DNA of 64,000 nt from Aurantimonas endophytica (lineage in GTDB: Bacteria > Pseudomonadota > Alphaproteobacteria > Rhizobiales > Rhizobiaceae), in contig NZ_JACIEM010000002.1 of NCBI RefSeq assembly GCF_014196845.1, forward strand, positions 682,001-746,000, given 5' to 3'. The translations under genes and the position numbers were made by a program. Under the pieces are notes generated by a model. That model made no database searches, was not told where the DNA came from, and was given only the letters and a program-made list of their open reading frames with translations. This document shows, piece after piece, positions 1-9,385 of the stretch. How positions within the stretch are numbered: position 1 is the stretch's first letter; each line of letters opens with the position of its first letter.

Positions 1-3000
1 CGCTGTCCGCCGGCTCGTAGGGCGTCGGGTCGAACTTCAGCAGGATCGACAGGCTCGGGGCACCCGCCGCGCCGCTGTAGCGATAGGCTCGCGTGGTGCT
101 CGGCCACTGGTCGAGCGGCATCGGCCGGTCGGCATAGAGGATCGGTGCCGGGACATCGCCGAAGGGCGGGCTATCGCTGCTTTGCGGCCGGCTGAAGGGC
201 GAGGGCGTGCGGTTGCCGAAGAGGTCCTGCCAGGCGAGACGGAACTGCAGGATGCTGCCGATGCCGACATAGGGGTTTGCCGATGCCGGCGGCAGCCCGG
301 CCGATTTCGGCTGAGGCGCCGGGTTGATCGGCGAGGCGTTGGTGAAGCCGATCGCCTGGTCGTAGAGGTAGGGCTGATCCGCGGCCGGTGCCGCGATGCT
401 TGCGGCCAGAAGGCGGGCGCCCACTGCCGGCCCTGCCTCGGACGGCGGCGGGTCCTTGGGGCCGAATGGCGCGCTGTCGACACTGGCGGCGAACAAAGCG
501 TTGGCCGAGATGCCCGCCGAGAGCAGCTGGTAGAGCTGCAGCAGCGTTGCCCGCGTATAGGAATCGATGTCGGTGGGCGGCGATACCGGTTCCGATCCCC
601 GCTCGCGCTCGACGGTCAGCCCGACATTACCGTTGCCAAGGCTTGGGGTTGCATCCCACGCGATCGGGTCGATCGTCAGCGTCGGGCCGACGAAGAGGTT
701 GGGAACGTCGCGGGCCGCATAGCCGAGCGCCGTGACGTCCGCCTGATAGTAGGCTGCCATGGCGTTGAAGCTGCTGCCCGGCCCGGTCGCGCCCACCGCA
801 TAGGTGAAGTCGGGAATGCGGAGAACCGCCAGCGCTTCCACGGGCACGCCCGGGTTGTGTTTCGCAATGTCGTCGGCGACGAGCGGAGGATAGACGCCGA
901 CCGAATAATAGGCGGCGAGCGCGGCGAGCGGGTCCTTGCCCGTCCCCACATCGGTGGGCAGTAATTGGTGGTAGAGGCCCGAGATCGGGATCAGGGAACC
1001 GGTCGCGAGCGGTGCGTCGGCGTTGGTGGACACCAGGCCGCCCAGGTCGACGCCGTAGGAGGCGGCGAGACCCGCGAGCGTCGAGTCCGTCGGCAGTGGC
1101 AGGCTGGCGACCGGGGCGCTCACGCCCGTCAGTTCGACGACAGCGCTGTCCGGATCGATAGGCGCGGTTGTCACCAGCGCGTTGACGGCATTGAACAGGC
1201 GCGCGCCCTTGGCCGGCGCCCCGGACGTGCCGGCGAGGCCGGTGCGCGAGATCGTCGCGACCAGCGTCAGCGTGGCGACGCCGCTTGTGTCGAAGAGCGA
1301 CGGAGGCAGGCCGGTGCCATCGGCGAGCATCTGGTAGAACAGGTAGGTGCCGCCGGAATTGACCGTGCTCAGCTCCCAGAGCAGCTTGATGAACTCGGCG
1401 GTCTTGTTGACGATGCCGGTCGGCAGCGCGTCACCGGAGGCAAGTGCGCGAAGACCCACAGCAGGAGGCGGATTGGTCTCGGTCGAAAGGTTCGACTGGA
1501 CGATGAAGGAGAGGAACTCGCTCTCGGCCCGGCTGGTCAGGCCCGGGGCGCCGCTGTTGACGTCGCCATAGAGCAGGAAGAGGCCGCTGACGAGGGCCTC
1601 GCCCTCGCTGGCCATGGCGGTCAGCAGCCGCTCGAGCAGCACAGCGTCGCTCGGGCTTGGCCCGATGATCTCATAGGCGAAGGGCGCCAGCGGCCGGGCC
1701 GGCGAGCCGGGATTGCCCGGTCCCGGCGGGACGACTGCATTGGCGTCTGGCCGCTCCGGCGCGAGGTCGGCGTCCTGCGCCAGTCGCTTGATCCGGAAGT
1801 CCACGCGCGTCGCCAGGCAATAGGAATCGATGTCCGTCGAAACCGTCTTGCGCGTCGCCGGGTCGGTGCGGCTGACGGATGGTGCGAGGACTGGCAGGTA
1901 AGGCGCCAGGTCCTTCACCGTGGCGATGCTGCCGGCAAGCGATGCCTGCGCCGCCTCGACCGCACTGAGCAGCGCGCCCGACAGGCCGAACAGCAGTGGC
2001 CTGGCCTGCGGTGTATCGCTCGCCGCCGCGAGAGCGGCGGTGCGCAGAGCCGGCGCGTGGGTGACCGAAGCCAGCCGGGCGGCATCCGACGTCGTCCACG
2101 TGGCGTGCGACGCCATGCCATAGCGGCGTGGCGCCAGCAGCGTTGCCCGCTCGGGCTCGAGCAGCGGTATCGCCGGCCGGTATCCCTGCTTTTGAGCCGA
2201 GGCTAGCACCTGGCCGGCGAGGCTCGTCTGGGCGATGATATCCCAGCCGAGGCTCGATCCGGTACCGAGCGTCAGCCATTTGAAATCTTCGGTTTCCGGT
2301 CGCGACAGGCTGATCGGGTAGGCGTCGGTGCGCTCGGCGAGCGGGAATTGCTGCCCGGTCAGCTGATAGGCGCCAAAGCCGCTCTGCTTCCCGGTCCAGT
2401 GCGGTGGCCCGTAGAGGAAGTTCGAGGGCAGCGCGAGGCCCGCCTCCACCGGCAGGCGCATGCCGTGCATCATGTAGCGCGCGCTCATCCCGGCGGTCTG
2501 GCCGAGCGTGCCGGCCGAAAGGATCGCCGGCCACAGCGCCGTATCGGGCAGTGTGAGCAGCGACGGCACTGCGAAGCGCAGCGTCGGATCGACAACGAAC
2601 AGGCCAGCGAGCGCCAGGTTCGACGGCGTCAGGAAGCTCGCCGCGGGCACGGCGAGCCGCCCGATTAGCCCGCCGATCGTGTCGCCGGCAACGCTGGTCA
2701 CGGTGACGTTCGGGATCGTCATGACGATGCCGGGCGCCAGCAGGCCCGGCTGCGTGTAGACGCCCGTCTGCGCCGACAGGACGTCGAGGGTCACGCCGAG
2801 ACCGGCTGCCAGCTGGGCGAACCCTTCGCCGATGGCGACGACGTGGCTGTGGGTGACGCCGTCCACCACGATCGTCACGGTTTCGCCGACGGCCAGCAAA
2901 TTGCTTCGGGCGGCATTGGCGATGATCAGGCCGGCGGAATCGGTGCTGCCTGCAACGGCGGCGTCGTTGTAGCGCGCCGCGATCGCCGCCAGCGTGTCGC

Positions 3001-6000
3001 CGGTCTGCACCATGTAATCGATGTCGGCGAAGCGCAGCGCCAGCTTCGGCGCGAGCGGGTAGGCGAGGTTGGCATTGACGAGGTCGAGCGCCGTCAGCTG
3101 CCCCGGCGCCAGGGCATTGGCCCAGTCGAGGATCGTCTGGAGGCTGGTCGCCGTGGTCAATTTGTAGGGATAGTCGTCGAAACTGTCGATGCCGCTCTGC
3201 ACCAGCTGCCGCGCCAGCAGGATGAAATAATCGGTGAAGACCGAAGCCGCCATCGGCTCCGGGTCGTCGGCGACGGCGGCAAGGCTTGGGGCGGGGGTGC
3301 CGGACTCGGACTGGACGTTCGCCGCGACGGTATTGAAGATCTTGCGCAGCTCCGCCTGGTATGCGGCGGTTGCCTTCACGTAGGAATCGTAGGCGATGGT
3401 CGTGTCGCCGGTCGCCGCCGCCGGGTCGGGGACGGTCATCGACAGGCAGGCGAGGGCCGGGAAGATCGTCGTGCCGGCATCGAGGTCGTCACGCCGGGCC
3501 TTTGCAAGCGTCGCATCGGCCGCGGTGACCGTGACGGCGAAGTTCGCCGCCAGGAAGTCGACGAGTTGCTTGGCGTCGAATGGCGCCTTGGCGGGATCTG
3601 CGAGCGCCTTCAGTATGCCCTCCAGCAACGGCCGGGAGACCGTTCCGTCGCCGGGCGCCGCCAGCGGAACGTCGGTTTCGGGGACGACGCTGGCGATGAT
3701 CCATGGCAGCAGCGCGCCGCACAGCCGGCCGAACGAGGTGTCGGCGCCGTCTCCGGCCCCACCGTCGGCGGTCGGCGCGTCCATGGCGAACAGGAGGACG
3801 AGCGCCGCTTCCTGCTGGCCGTAATCGGCGCCTTCCGCGCCGAGGATGGTGAACTGCGTCAGCGCCGTGAGCTTCAGCGGTACGGGCGCCCCATTGAGGG
3901 AAGCGCGCAGCAGCGCGTGCGGCTTGGCGAAGTCGAGGCTCAGCGGCCGGCCGACGATGCCGAGCTCGAACAGCGTTCGCGGCAGCGGCCGGGCGCGCTG
4001 CACGGCAATCGCGCCGTCGCGCCCGAGCAGCGCCGTCGCTGCCAGCGCCGAATGAGGATCGTCCCACGGCGCCGTGCCGTCGGAGCCGATGGTCAGTTCC
4101 TCGGTGATCGAGGCGGAGAAGGAGAAGCTGATCTTGATCGAGAACAGGCCGAGATCGATCTTGATCGAGACGCTGACCTGCACCGAGGCCGACAGCACCA
4201 GCGGGATCTTGCGATAGGATTCGTACGAAATCTTCGCATAGACGATGACGGTTAGGCTGACATCGGCCTTGATGACGGCGAAGTCCACCGAGCCGAACAG
4301 CTTGCCTATGATGCCGAACGTACCGGAAATCTTGAAATAATAGTCGCCCTGGACCTCGTTGCCGTTGCCCCTGTTGTCGGTCTCGAACGGGTGCCAGGCG
4401 GCGATCGTCCCCTCGATGATGCCGAACACGGTGATCGAGAACCCAGCCTTCAATATGCCCTTGTCGATGGTCCGGCCGATGCCGAGCTGGGCACCGAGGC
4501 CGAAGACGATCACCGGGTGGAACGTCCCGCGCGTCGTCGGCGGCAGGCCCGGCGCCGTGGCGTTGGACAGCTTGCCGAAATAGAAGCCGCCGGATCCCAG
4601 CACCGGCACGCCGTAGATGATCGCCTGAACGGTGAAGGACCGCGAGAAGTCCATGTTGTAGGGAAAGCCGAAATCGACGAGGAAATCGCCGTTGGTGTAG
4701 ATCTGCAGTCCGATGCTCGGCAGCGTCACCGACACGGCGCCGAAATCGAGGTTGCGCAGCGCGCTCGGCAGGGTGAACTCGATCTGGTAGCAGCCGATGT
4801 CGTCGGTGATCTTCTTGTAGAGGACGTCGATGGCAAGGCCTGCCAGCACCTTCATCTTGTCGCCGTTCAGCGCGACGCGCAGACCATAGAGATCGGGGTC
4901 GTTGAAGACGATCATGCAGTCGATGGCGTAGACGGGGGTGTCGCCGATCCGCAGCAGGCCGAGATGCAGCGCGCCCAGCCAGTTGGACGAAGCGTCGTAG
5001 TAAGGCTGACCCTTGACCCGCTGGGTCGGGTCGAAGGGCATGGTCCCGTCGGTGGACGGCGGGATGGTCTCCAGCGCCTTGATGACCGCCGCGGTGGAAT
5101 CGAAGCTGCCCGGATCGTGGATCTTGATCCGCTGCCCCAGCGCCAGCAGCTTGAGGTCGAAATAGGCGTTGCCGCGGCCGGGCACCTTGGGCATGTCGTT
5201 GACGTCCTGCCCGCCCTTGGAGGGGTCGAACAGCGGCGATGCCTGGGCACTGGGGATGATCGTCGAGCCGTCGATGGCGAGCTGGACCTTGCCGTCCACC
5301 TGCAGAAACTGCAGCCCGTTGATCTTGAGGATCCCGAGATCGATCGGCGAGGGTAGCTTGTAGCTGACGCTGACGCGGTTCTTCGCGTTCGGCGTCAGGT
5401 CGATCGTGAGCAGGAACCCGTCGAGCGAGATCTGATTGAGGATGTCCCAGGGCGAGGGCAGGGTGAAATACGGGTCGCCGATCATCTCGACGAGGGCCGT
5501 GATCAGGCCGCCGACCGTCCAGCCGGACAGCGAGAACGTCACCGACTTGTTGTCCTTCTCGTCGGACTTGTACTCCGCCCGAAAACCCTTCCAGCTCATC
5601 CACAGCGTGCTGTTTGCCGCGAAGGCCGCCGCGTCGAGCTGCGTCCCGCGCGGCAGCAGCGCCAGGGCGGCGAGGTCAGGCGAGCCGTCGGCTTTGACGG
5701 GCGGGCCGAAGCTGTAGCCGATCTGCACCGGGCCGATGTCGGCGATCTCGATCGTGCCGATCACCGAGCCGGCGAATTCCTCGCCGGCCTTGCGGTTGCC
5801 GTCGTAGTCGAGGCCAAGCTCGGCGAGGATGTCGACCGGGATGTCCTGGGTCAAATGGAAGGCCCAGCGGATCCGCGCCGCGATTTTATAAGCCGGCTTT
5901 GTAGTAGCGGGCGGGTCCACCGTCAGAAGCATGAGTCTGCCGGAAGGCTCCTGAAGCCGGCGCGTTGTCACCTGTGAATGGGCCGGCCGGATGGGGCTGC

Positions 6001-8017
6001 GCCAGCCGATACCCTGATGCGCCCCCGCCGCCCGGCGGGCCGGCCTCGTGGCGGATGCCCGGGCGGCGCTTAGCCGTGCGGTCTTCGGCGCGACGGGGAT
6101 CGTCGCGTTCACCGTCAGCGTCTCGATGACCAAGTCGCCCGGCAGGAAGTCCGGCAGATTGTAGGCCCGGAAGAACGTCGCGATCAGGTCCGACAGGCTG
6201 AGCGGCTGCGCCAGCGCGGCGTCCAACGTCCAGACCGGGGTCTCCGCCTTGCCGTCGTAGTCGACCCGCACATTGGCGGCCACCGGTCCGATGACGATCT
6301 GCCCGTCCATCGAGCCGGCGTAGACGGTCGTGCCGGCCTGGCCGTCGGGCCGGTTCGGCGTGGAGGCGTTGAGGTCGAAGACCAGCCCGGTGATCTGGAT
6401 GAGCGGCTTGGTGTCGCCGGTCGCCGAATCTGTGTGCCCGATGAAGGGGATGTCGACGAAGGCATCGACCTGGAAGCTGAGCGAATAGGTCTTGCGGCTC
6501 GGGCTGACGGCGAGGTGGATGTCGGAAAAGCCGATGGAAACCGCGTCCGGCAGGCCGATCGCGCCTTGCGTGATGGCGGTCAGGGCATCGTTGAGCGTCA
6601 CCGAGCCGGTGAAGCTGCCCTCGAAATCGAGATTACTGTCGATGGCGATCTCGAACAGGCCGCCCGGCTGGCCGTCCTTGGTCCTGAACACTGTGGGGAA
6701 CAGTTTGAACGTCGCCTCGAAGCGCGCGAAGTAGCTGGTTTCGCCAGCCGTGACCGTCTCGCCAGCCGCGATCGCCCTGACGGAGGAGTGCGCGTCGCTC
6801 GCCGAATAGTTGATTGTCCAGACGAGGGAGAACGCGTCGATCTCGAAGGCCGCGCCCGTCGTCGGGTCGTCGAAGAATTTGATCGGCTGGCCCTGCACGC
6901 TGCCCAGCATCGTCGTCAGGCTGCTCACCGCGGGTGTCGGCTTGAGCGGCCCGGCCAGCGTGAAACCCTGCATCTGCACGGCGGCGAGATATTGCTGCAG
7001 CGAGGCGGGCACCGCCGAGAAATAGCTGTTGCCGGCCATCAGCACGGCCACCGCCTGCGGCGTGATCGGATGTTTGGGGTCGGCCGGCTCGATTGCGAAA
7101 CTGTAGCCCGATGCGTCGTCGGCGATCATCGCCCGGAACGCCAGCTTCAGCGTCTGGCCGTCCGTCCCGACCACGTCGATCTCGACGCCGAAATAGAAAT
7201 ACGGCGTCTGGAAGGTCATCGTCGTCGGCTCGCCGTCCGCATCGATCAGCAGGGAGCCGTCCTCGTCCTCGGTGTCGGTGGCGGTCTCGATGACGAAGCC
7301 GAGATGTGGGTTGACGACGTCGAGGAAGAACAGCTCGAGGCCGGACCCGGCGGCGATGGGCGCCGTCAGATCCATGTCGGGATAGAGGATTTCGGCGTTG
7401 TCGACCTTGTCGAGGCTGATCGCGCCGCAGGCGACGAGGCTGGGCGGGACGGCGCCGAGCCCCTCGATCAGGGCGAACAGCGGCGCCACCGCGGCCGGCA
7501 CGGCGAGGACGCCGTAGAGATTCTGCCCGGCGGCCAGCGAGAGTGTCGTCCCCAGCGCGGCCGAGGCGAAATCCTGCGCCTCGCTGGCGAACAGGAACCG
7601 CTGCTGGCTGAGGCGGAGAAGGTCGAACGGCCAGCCGGCCGGGTCCATGCCCGGGAACTGGTCGGCGAGCTGCCAGCCGCCCGGCACGACGTCGATCGCC
7701 AGCAGCGGCGTCGCCGCCGTGCCGGCCGCGCCGTAAAGGCTCGCCGCGATCTTGTCCGCCGGCGCCTCCAGGAAGGCGAGCGTCAACGCCGGAATGACGA
7801 ACCGGTCATTGGTGACGGCGCCTACCGTGCTGCGATCGTAGTCGATGGAGAGCCCGTCGCTGTCGTCGGCGAGGCGATAGGCGGCCTTGATCGCGGCGTC
7901 GAAGTCCGGCGGCGGCGTCAGCCCCGCGGCCGTGAAGAACGCCGCATTAACGACGACGGGGCCGGCCGGCGCGTTTGCAAACGCGTCGCGGAGTGTTTGA
8001 ACGGCTGGATCGGCCAT
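1..8017 (-). CDS. Giant LysM-like repeat protein, 3' end outside window
   Basis: The frame starts at ATG 8017 behind a strong GGGAGG site, 15 bases after the upstream nuclease-like gene, and stays open to the window edge. At least 2672 residues are visible and the C-terminus is missing. There is no signal peptide. Residues about 700-1330 are beta-rich, with long runs of alternating hydrophobic and polar residues around 1230-1320. LysM-like modules occur at about residues 1668-1820 (three in tandem; the first reads VQTGDTLAAIAARYND) and again at about 2303-2452 (three more, for example TLAGLAASYGVDLGGLV). LysM modules usually bind peptidoglycan or chitin-like glycans, but six divergent ones inside a beta-rich giant may instead be structural. 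I do not recognise the family. A surface or secreted structural role is inference only. Confidence 0.85.
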   Translation of the reverse strand, partial: MADPAVQTLRDAFANAPAGPVVVNAAFFTAAGLTPPPDFDAAIKAAYRLADDSDGLSIDYDRSTVGAVTNDRFVIPALTLAFLEAPADKIAASLYGAAGTAATPLLAIDVVPGGWQLADQFPGMDPAGWPFDLLRLSQQRFLFASEAQDFASAALGTTLSLAAGQNLYGVLAVPAAVAPLFALIEGLGAVPPSLVACGAISLDKVDNAEILYPDMDLTAPIAAGSGLELFFLDVVNPHLGFVIETATDTEDEDGSLLIDADGEPTTMTFQTPYFYFGVEIDVVGTDGQTLKLAFRAMIADDASGYSFAIEPADPKHPITPQAVAVLMAGNSYFSAVPASLQQYLAAVQMQGFTLAGPLKPTPAVSSLTTMLGSVQGQPIKFFDDPTTGAAFEIDAFSLVWTINYSASDAHSSVRAIAAGETVTAGETSYFARFEATFKLFPTVFRTKDGQPGGLFEIAIDSNLDFEGSFTGSVTLNDALTAITQGAIGLPDAVSIGFSDIHLAVSPSRKTYSLSFQVDAFVDIPFIGHTDSATGDTKPLIQITGLVFDLNASTPNRPDGQAGTTVYAGSMDGQIVIGPVAANVRVDYDGKAETPVWTLDAALAQPLSLSDLIATFFRAYNLPDFLPGDLVIETLTVNATIPVAPKTARLSAARASATRPARRAAGAHQGIGWRSPIRPAHSQVTTRRLQEPSGRLMLLTVDPPATTKPAYKIAARIRWAFHLTQDIPVDILAELGLDYDGNRKAGEEFAGSVIGTIEIADIGPVQIGYSFGPPVKADGSPDLAALALLPRGTQLDAAAFAANSTLWMSWKGFRAEYKSDEKDNKSVTFSLSGWTVGGLITALVEMIGDPYFTLPSPWDILNQISLDGFLLTIDLTPNAKNRVSVSYKLPSPIDLGILKINGLQFLQVDGKVQLAIDGSTIIPSAQASPLFDPSKGGQDVNDMPKVPGRGNAYFDLKLLALGQRIKIHDPGSFDSTAAVIKALETIPPSTDGTMPFDPTQRVKGQPYYDASSNWLGALHLGLLRIGDTPVYAIDCMIVFNDPDLYGLRVALNGDKMKVLAGLAIDVLYKKITDDIGCYQIEFTLPSALRNLDFGAVSVTLPSIGLQIYTNGDFLVDFGFPYNMDFSRSFTVQAIIYGVPVLGSGGFYFGKLSNATAPGLPPTTRGTFHPVIVFGLGAQLGIGRTIDKGILKAGFSITVFGIIEGTIAAWHPFETDNRGNGNEVQGDYYFKISGTFGIIGKLFGSVDFAVIKADVSLTVIVYAKISYESYRKIPLVLSASVQVSVSIKIDLGLFSIKISFSFSASITEELTIGSDGTAPWDDPHSALAATALLGRDGAIAVQRARPLPRTLFELGIVGRPLSLDFAKPHALLRASLNGAPVPLKLTALTQFTILGAEGADYGQQEAALVLLFAMDAPTADGGAGDGADTSFGRLCGALLPWIIASVVPETDVPLAAPGDGTVSRPLLEGILKALADPAKAPFDAKQLVDFLAANFAVTVTAADATLAKARRDDLDAGTTIFPALACLSMTVPDPAAATGDTTIAYDSYVKATAAYQAELRKIFNTVAANVQSESGTPAPSLAAVADDPEPMAASVFTDYFILLARQLVQSGIDSFDDYPYKLTTATSLQTILDWANALAPGQLTALDLVNANLAYPLAPKLALRFADIDYMVQTGDTLAAIAARYNDAAVAGSTDSAGLIIANAARSNLLAVGETVTIVVDGVTHSHVVAIGEGFAQLAAGLGVTLDVLSAQTGVYTQPGLLAPGIVMTIPNVTVTSVAGDTIGGLIGRLAVPAASFLTPSNLALAGLFVVDPTLRFAVPSLLTLPDTALWPAILSAGTLGQTAGMSARYMMHGMRLPVEAGLALPSNFLYGPPHWTGKQSGFGAYQLTGQQFPLAERTDAYPISLSRPETEDFKWLTLGTGSSLGWDIIAQTSLAGQVLASAQKQGYRPAIPLLEPERATLLAPRRYGMASHATWTTSDAARLASVTHAPALRTAALAAASDTPQARPLLFGLSGALLSAVEAAQASLAGSIATVKDLAPYLPVLAPSVSRTDPATRKTVSTDIDSYCLATRVDFRIKRLAQDADLAPERPDANAVVPPGPGNPGSPARPLAPFAYEIIGPSPSDAVLLERLLTAMASEGEALVSGLFLLYGDVNSGAPGLTSRAESEFLSFIVQSNLSTETNPPPAVGLRALASGDALPTGIVNKTAEFIKLLWELSTVNSGGTYLFYQMLADGTGLPPSLFDTSGVATLTLVATISRTGLAGTSGAPAKGARLFNAVNALVTTAPIDPDSAVVELTGVSAPVASLPLPTDSTLAGLAASYGVDLGGLVSTNADAPLATGSLIPISGLYHQLLPTDVGTGKDPLAALAAYYSVGVYPPLVADDIAKHNPGVPVEALAVLRIPDFTYAVGATGPGSSFNAMAAYYQADVTALGYAARDVPNLFVGPTLTIDPIAWDATPSLGNGNVGLTVERERGSEPVSPPTDIDSYTRATLLQLYQLLSAGISANALFAASVDSAPFGPKDPPPSEAGPAVGARLLAASIAAPAADQPYLYDQAIGFTNASPINPAPQPKSAGLPPASANPYVGIGSILQFRLAWQDLFGNRTPSPFSRPQSSDSPPFGDVPAPILYADRPMPLDQWPSTTRAYRYSGAAGAPSLSILLKFDPTPYEPADS

Positions 8018-8032
8018 GGCGTCCTCCCTGCC

Positions 8033-9385
8033 TCAGATGTCCGCGACGATGGCGAGGTGGTCGCTGGTGCTGCGGATGCGGCCGTAATTGTTCCAGCCGC
8101 GGAACGCGCCCTGGCGGCCGGCGCTGAACGGCGGCGCCTGCGCGGCGGGGGCGGCGAAGGGCACCCCTGCCATGCGGATCGGCAGGTTATAGGTGCCGAC
8201 AGGGGGATTGCCGGGCACAGGGGGGGCGACGCCGTTGTAGCGGGAACCGACGATGCCGTTGAGCACCGTGACGTTGGCCGGCCCAACAGCCATGAGGCCG
8301 GCACCGTAATTGGCGAGGATGTTGTCGATGGAATAGAAGTTCTGGATGATCGTGCTGCCGACATAGCCGTAGCCGGGGTAGTAGTCGGTCTGCGCGTTGG
8401 TGGTCCAATAGGTGGCGCGACTGGTCCGCTTGATGTGCGTGCCGAAATAGCCAAGCCATCCGTTCAGCGGTGCGGGCGGCCCACCCGGACTATCGATGCC
8501 GAGCGTGTATCCACTGCCTTCCAGCGCGTCATAGCTGTCGCTGCGTGTTCGTGGTGCGTCGTTGTCCAGAAGATTGACGTTGAAGTCGCCAAGGACTACC
8601 CGCACCTCGTTCGCGGCGATGCCGTCGGCCACCTCAGCGAGATCGTCGAGCGCGGTAAGATAGGCGCCGGCGCCGGCATTGGCGGGCGAGTGGATGCAGA
8701 ACAGTGAAATGTCTCGCACGACGGGCGGCGCGCCAGCACCGGACATTTCCGCGAAGGTTACCCAGTAGGGCCGGCGCAGCGCGGCGAAGTTTTTCCCCAT
8801 GCCGGCATTCGCATGGGCTGCCGCGTAGGTGAAGCCGGTGGCAGCCGCGAGCTGGTTCTGCGCCGTCCCGGTGTTGAGTGTGCCGGCGGGTACCGCCGCA
8901 GCTGGCAGCGCGCCGACAAAGGGCGCGGCGTAAGCGGCAGTGGCGGGAGCCGGCGCTGCCGGCGGCACGGCCGGCCCGACGCCGCCCGGCCAGAGCCAGG
9001 GGCCGGTGAAGATCAGGTTGGTGCTGTCGAAATACACCGCCACCGCCTCGCGCGGCCCGGTCTGCAGCGGCGGGACGAGCATCCAGTTGGGGTTGGCAGT
9101 CACGGCCCGCAGCGCCGTCAGCAAGGTCAACGCCCCGGCTGGTCCGTTGCCGCGCGCGAGAACGCCAGGTCCGTCATAGCCGGTGGCGACCTCGACGATG
9201 ACCACGATGTCCGGCCGCGAGACGGCACCCCCTGCCGTTATGCCCCAGTGCGTGTTGATGTAGTTCAGTCGCTGCACCGAGGCCTGGTTTTGCTTCAGGG
9301 CGCCGCCGCGCTGCCGCTTGAAGCTGGGATTGGCAATCTTGTTCGAGGCGAATTTCTCGATGTTCCAATAGAGAATCCGGGTCAT
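8033..9385 (-). CDS. DNase I-like (EEP superfamily) hydrolase
   Basis: A 450-residue protein of the endonuclease/exonuclease/phosphatase fold. All hallmark motifs are visible: YWNIEKF at residues 6-12 (Asn8), VVIVEV with the metal-binding Glu65, a CIHSP histidine motif in the middle, GDFNVN at 266-271, and SDH at 441-443 just before the C-terminus. This supports an active metal-dependent phosphodiesterase, but DNA, RNA, phosphoinositides or other phosphoesters could be the substrate. It has an unusual Ala/Pro/Gly-rich insert at about residues 127-165. No signal peptide is seen. Its ATG overlaps the stop of the 1229-residue gene upstream (ATGA), and the giant gene follows after 15 bases, so it is translated inside this cluster. 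Confidence 0.85.
   Translation of the reverse strand: MTRILYWNIEKFASNKIANPSFKRQRGGALKQNQASVQRLNYINTHWGITAGGAVSRPDIVVIVEVATGYDGPGVLARGNGPAGALTLLTALRAVTANPNWMLVPPLQTGPREAVAVYFDSTNLIFTGPWLWPGGVGPAVPPAAPAPATAAYAAPFVGALPAAAVPAGTLNTGTAQNQLAAATGFTYAAAHANAGMGKNFAALRRPYWVTFAEMSGAGAPPVVRDISLFCIHSPANAGAGAYLTALDDLAEVADGIAANEVRVVLGDFNVNLLDNDAPRTRSDSYDALEGSGYTLGIDSPGGPPAPLNGWLGYFGTHIKRTSRATYWTTNAQTDYYPGYGYVGSTIIQNFYSIDNILANYGAGLMAVGPANVTVLNGIVGSRYNGVAPPVPGNPPVGTYNLPIRMAGVPFAAPAAQAPPFSAGRQGAFRGWNNYGRIRSTSDHLAIVADI

Noticed and set aside
965-4255. Two long plus-strand frames in the first 4.3 kb
   Set aside because: Antisense shadows of the giant gene in high-GC DNA, with no ribosome sites and no protein-like composition.
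3489-5603. A 704-codon minus-strand frame
   Set aside because: It is an out-of-frame reading of the giant gene, full of Arg/Ala/Gly with no motif. The +1-related frame gives coherent beta-rich protein and LysM modules through the same bases.
6434-8707. A plus-strand open frame of more than 750 codons
   Set aside because: Charged, low-complexity product lying antisense to the giant and EEP genes, which have recognisable motifs in their own frames.
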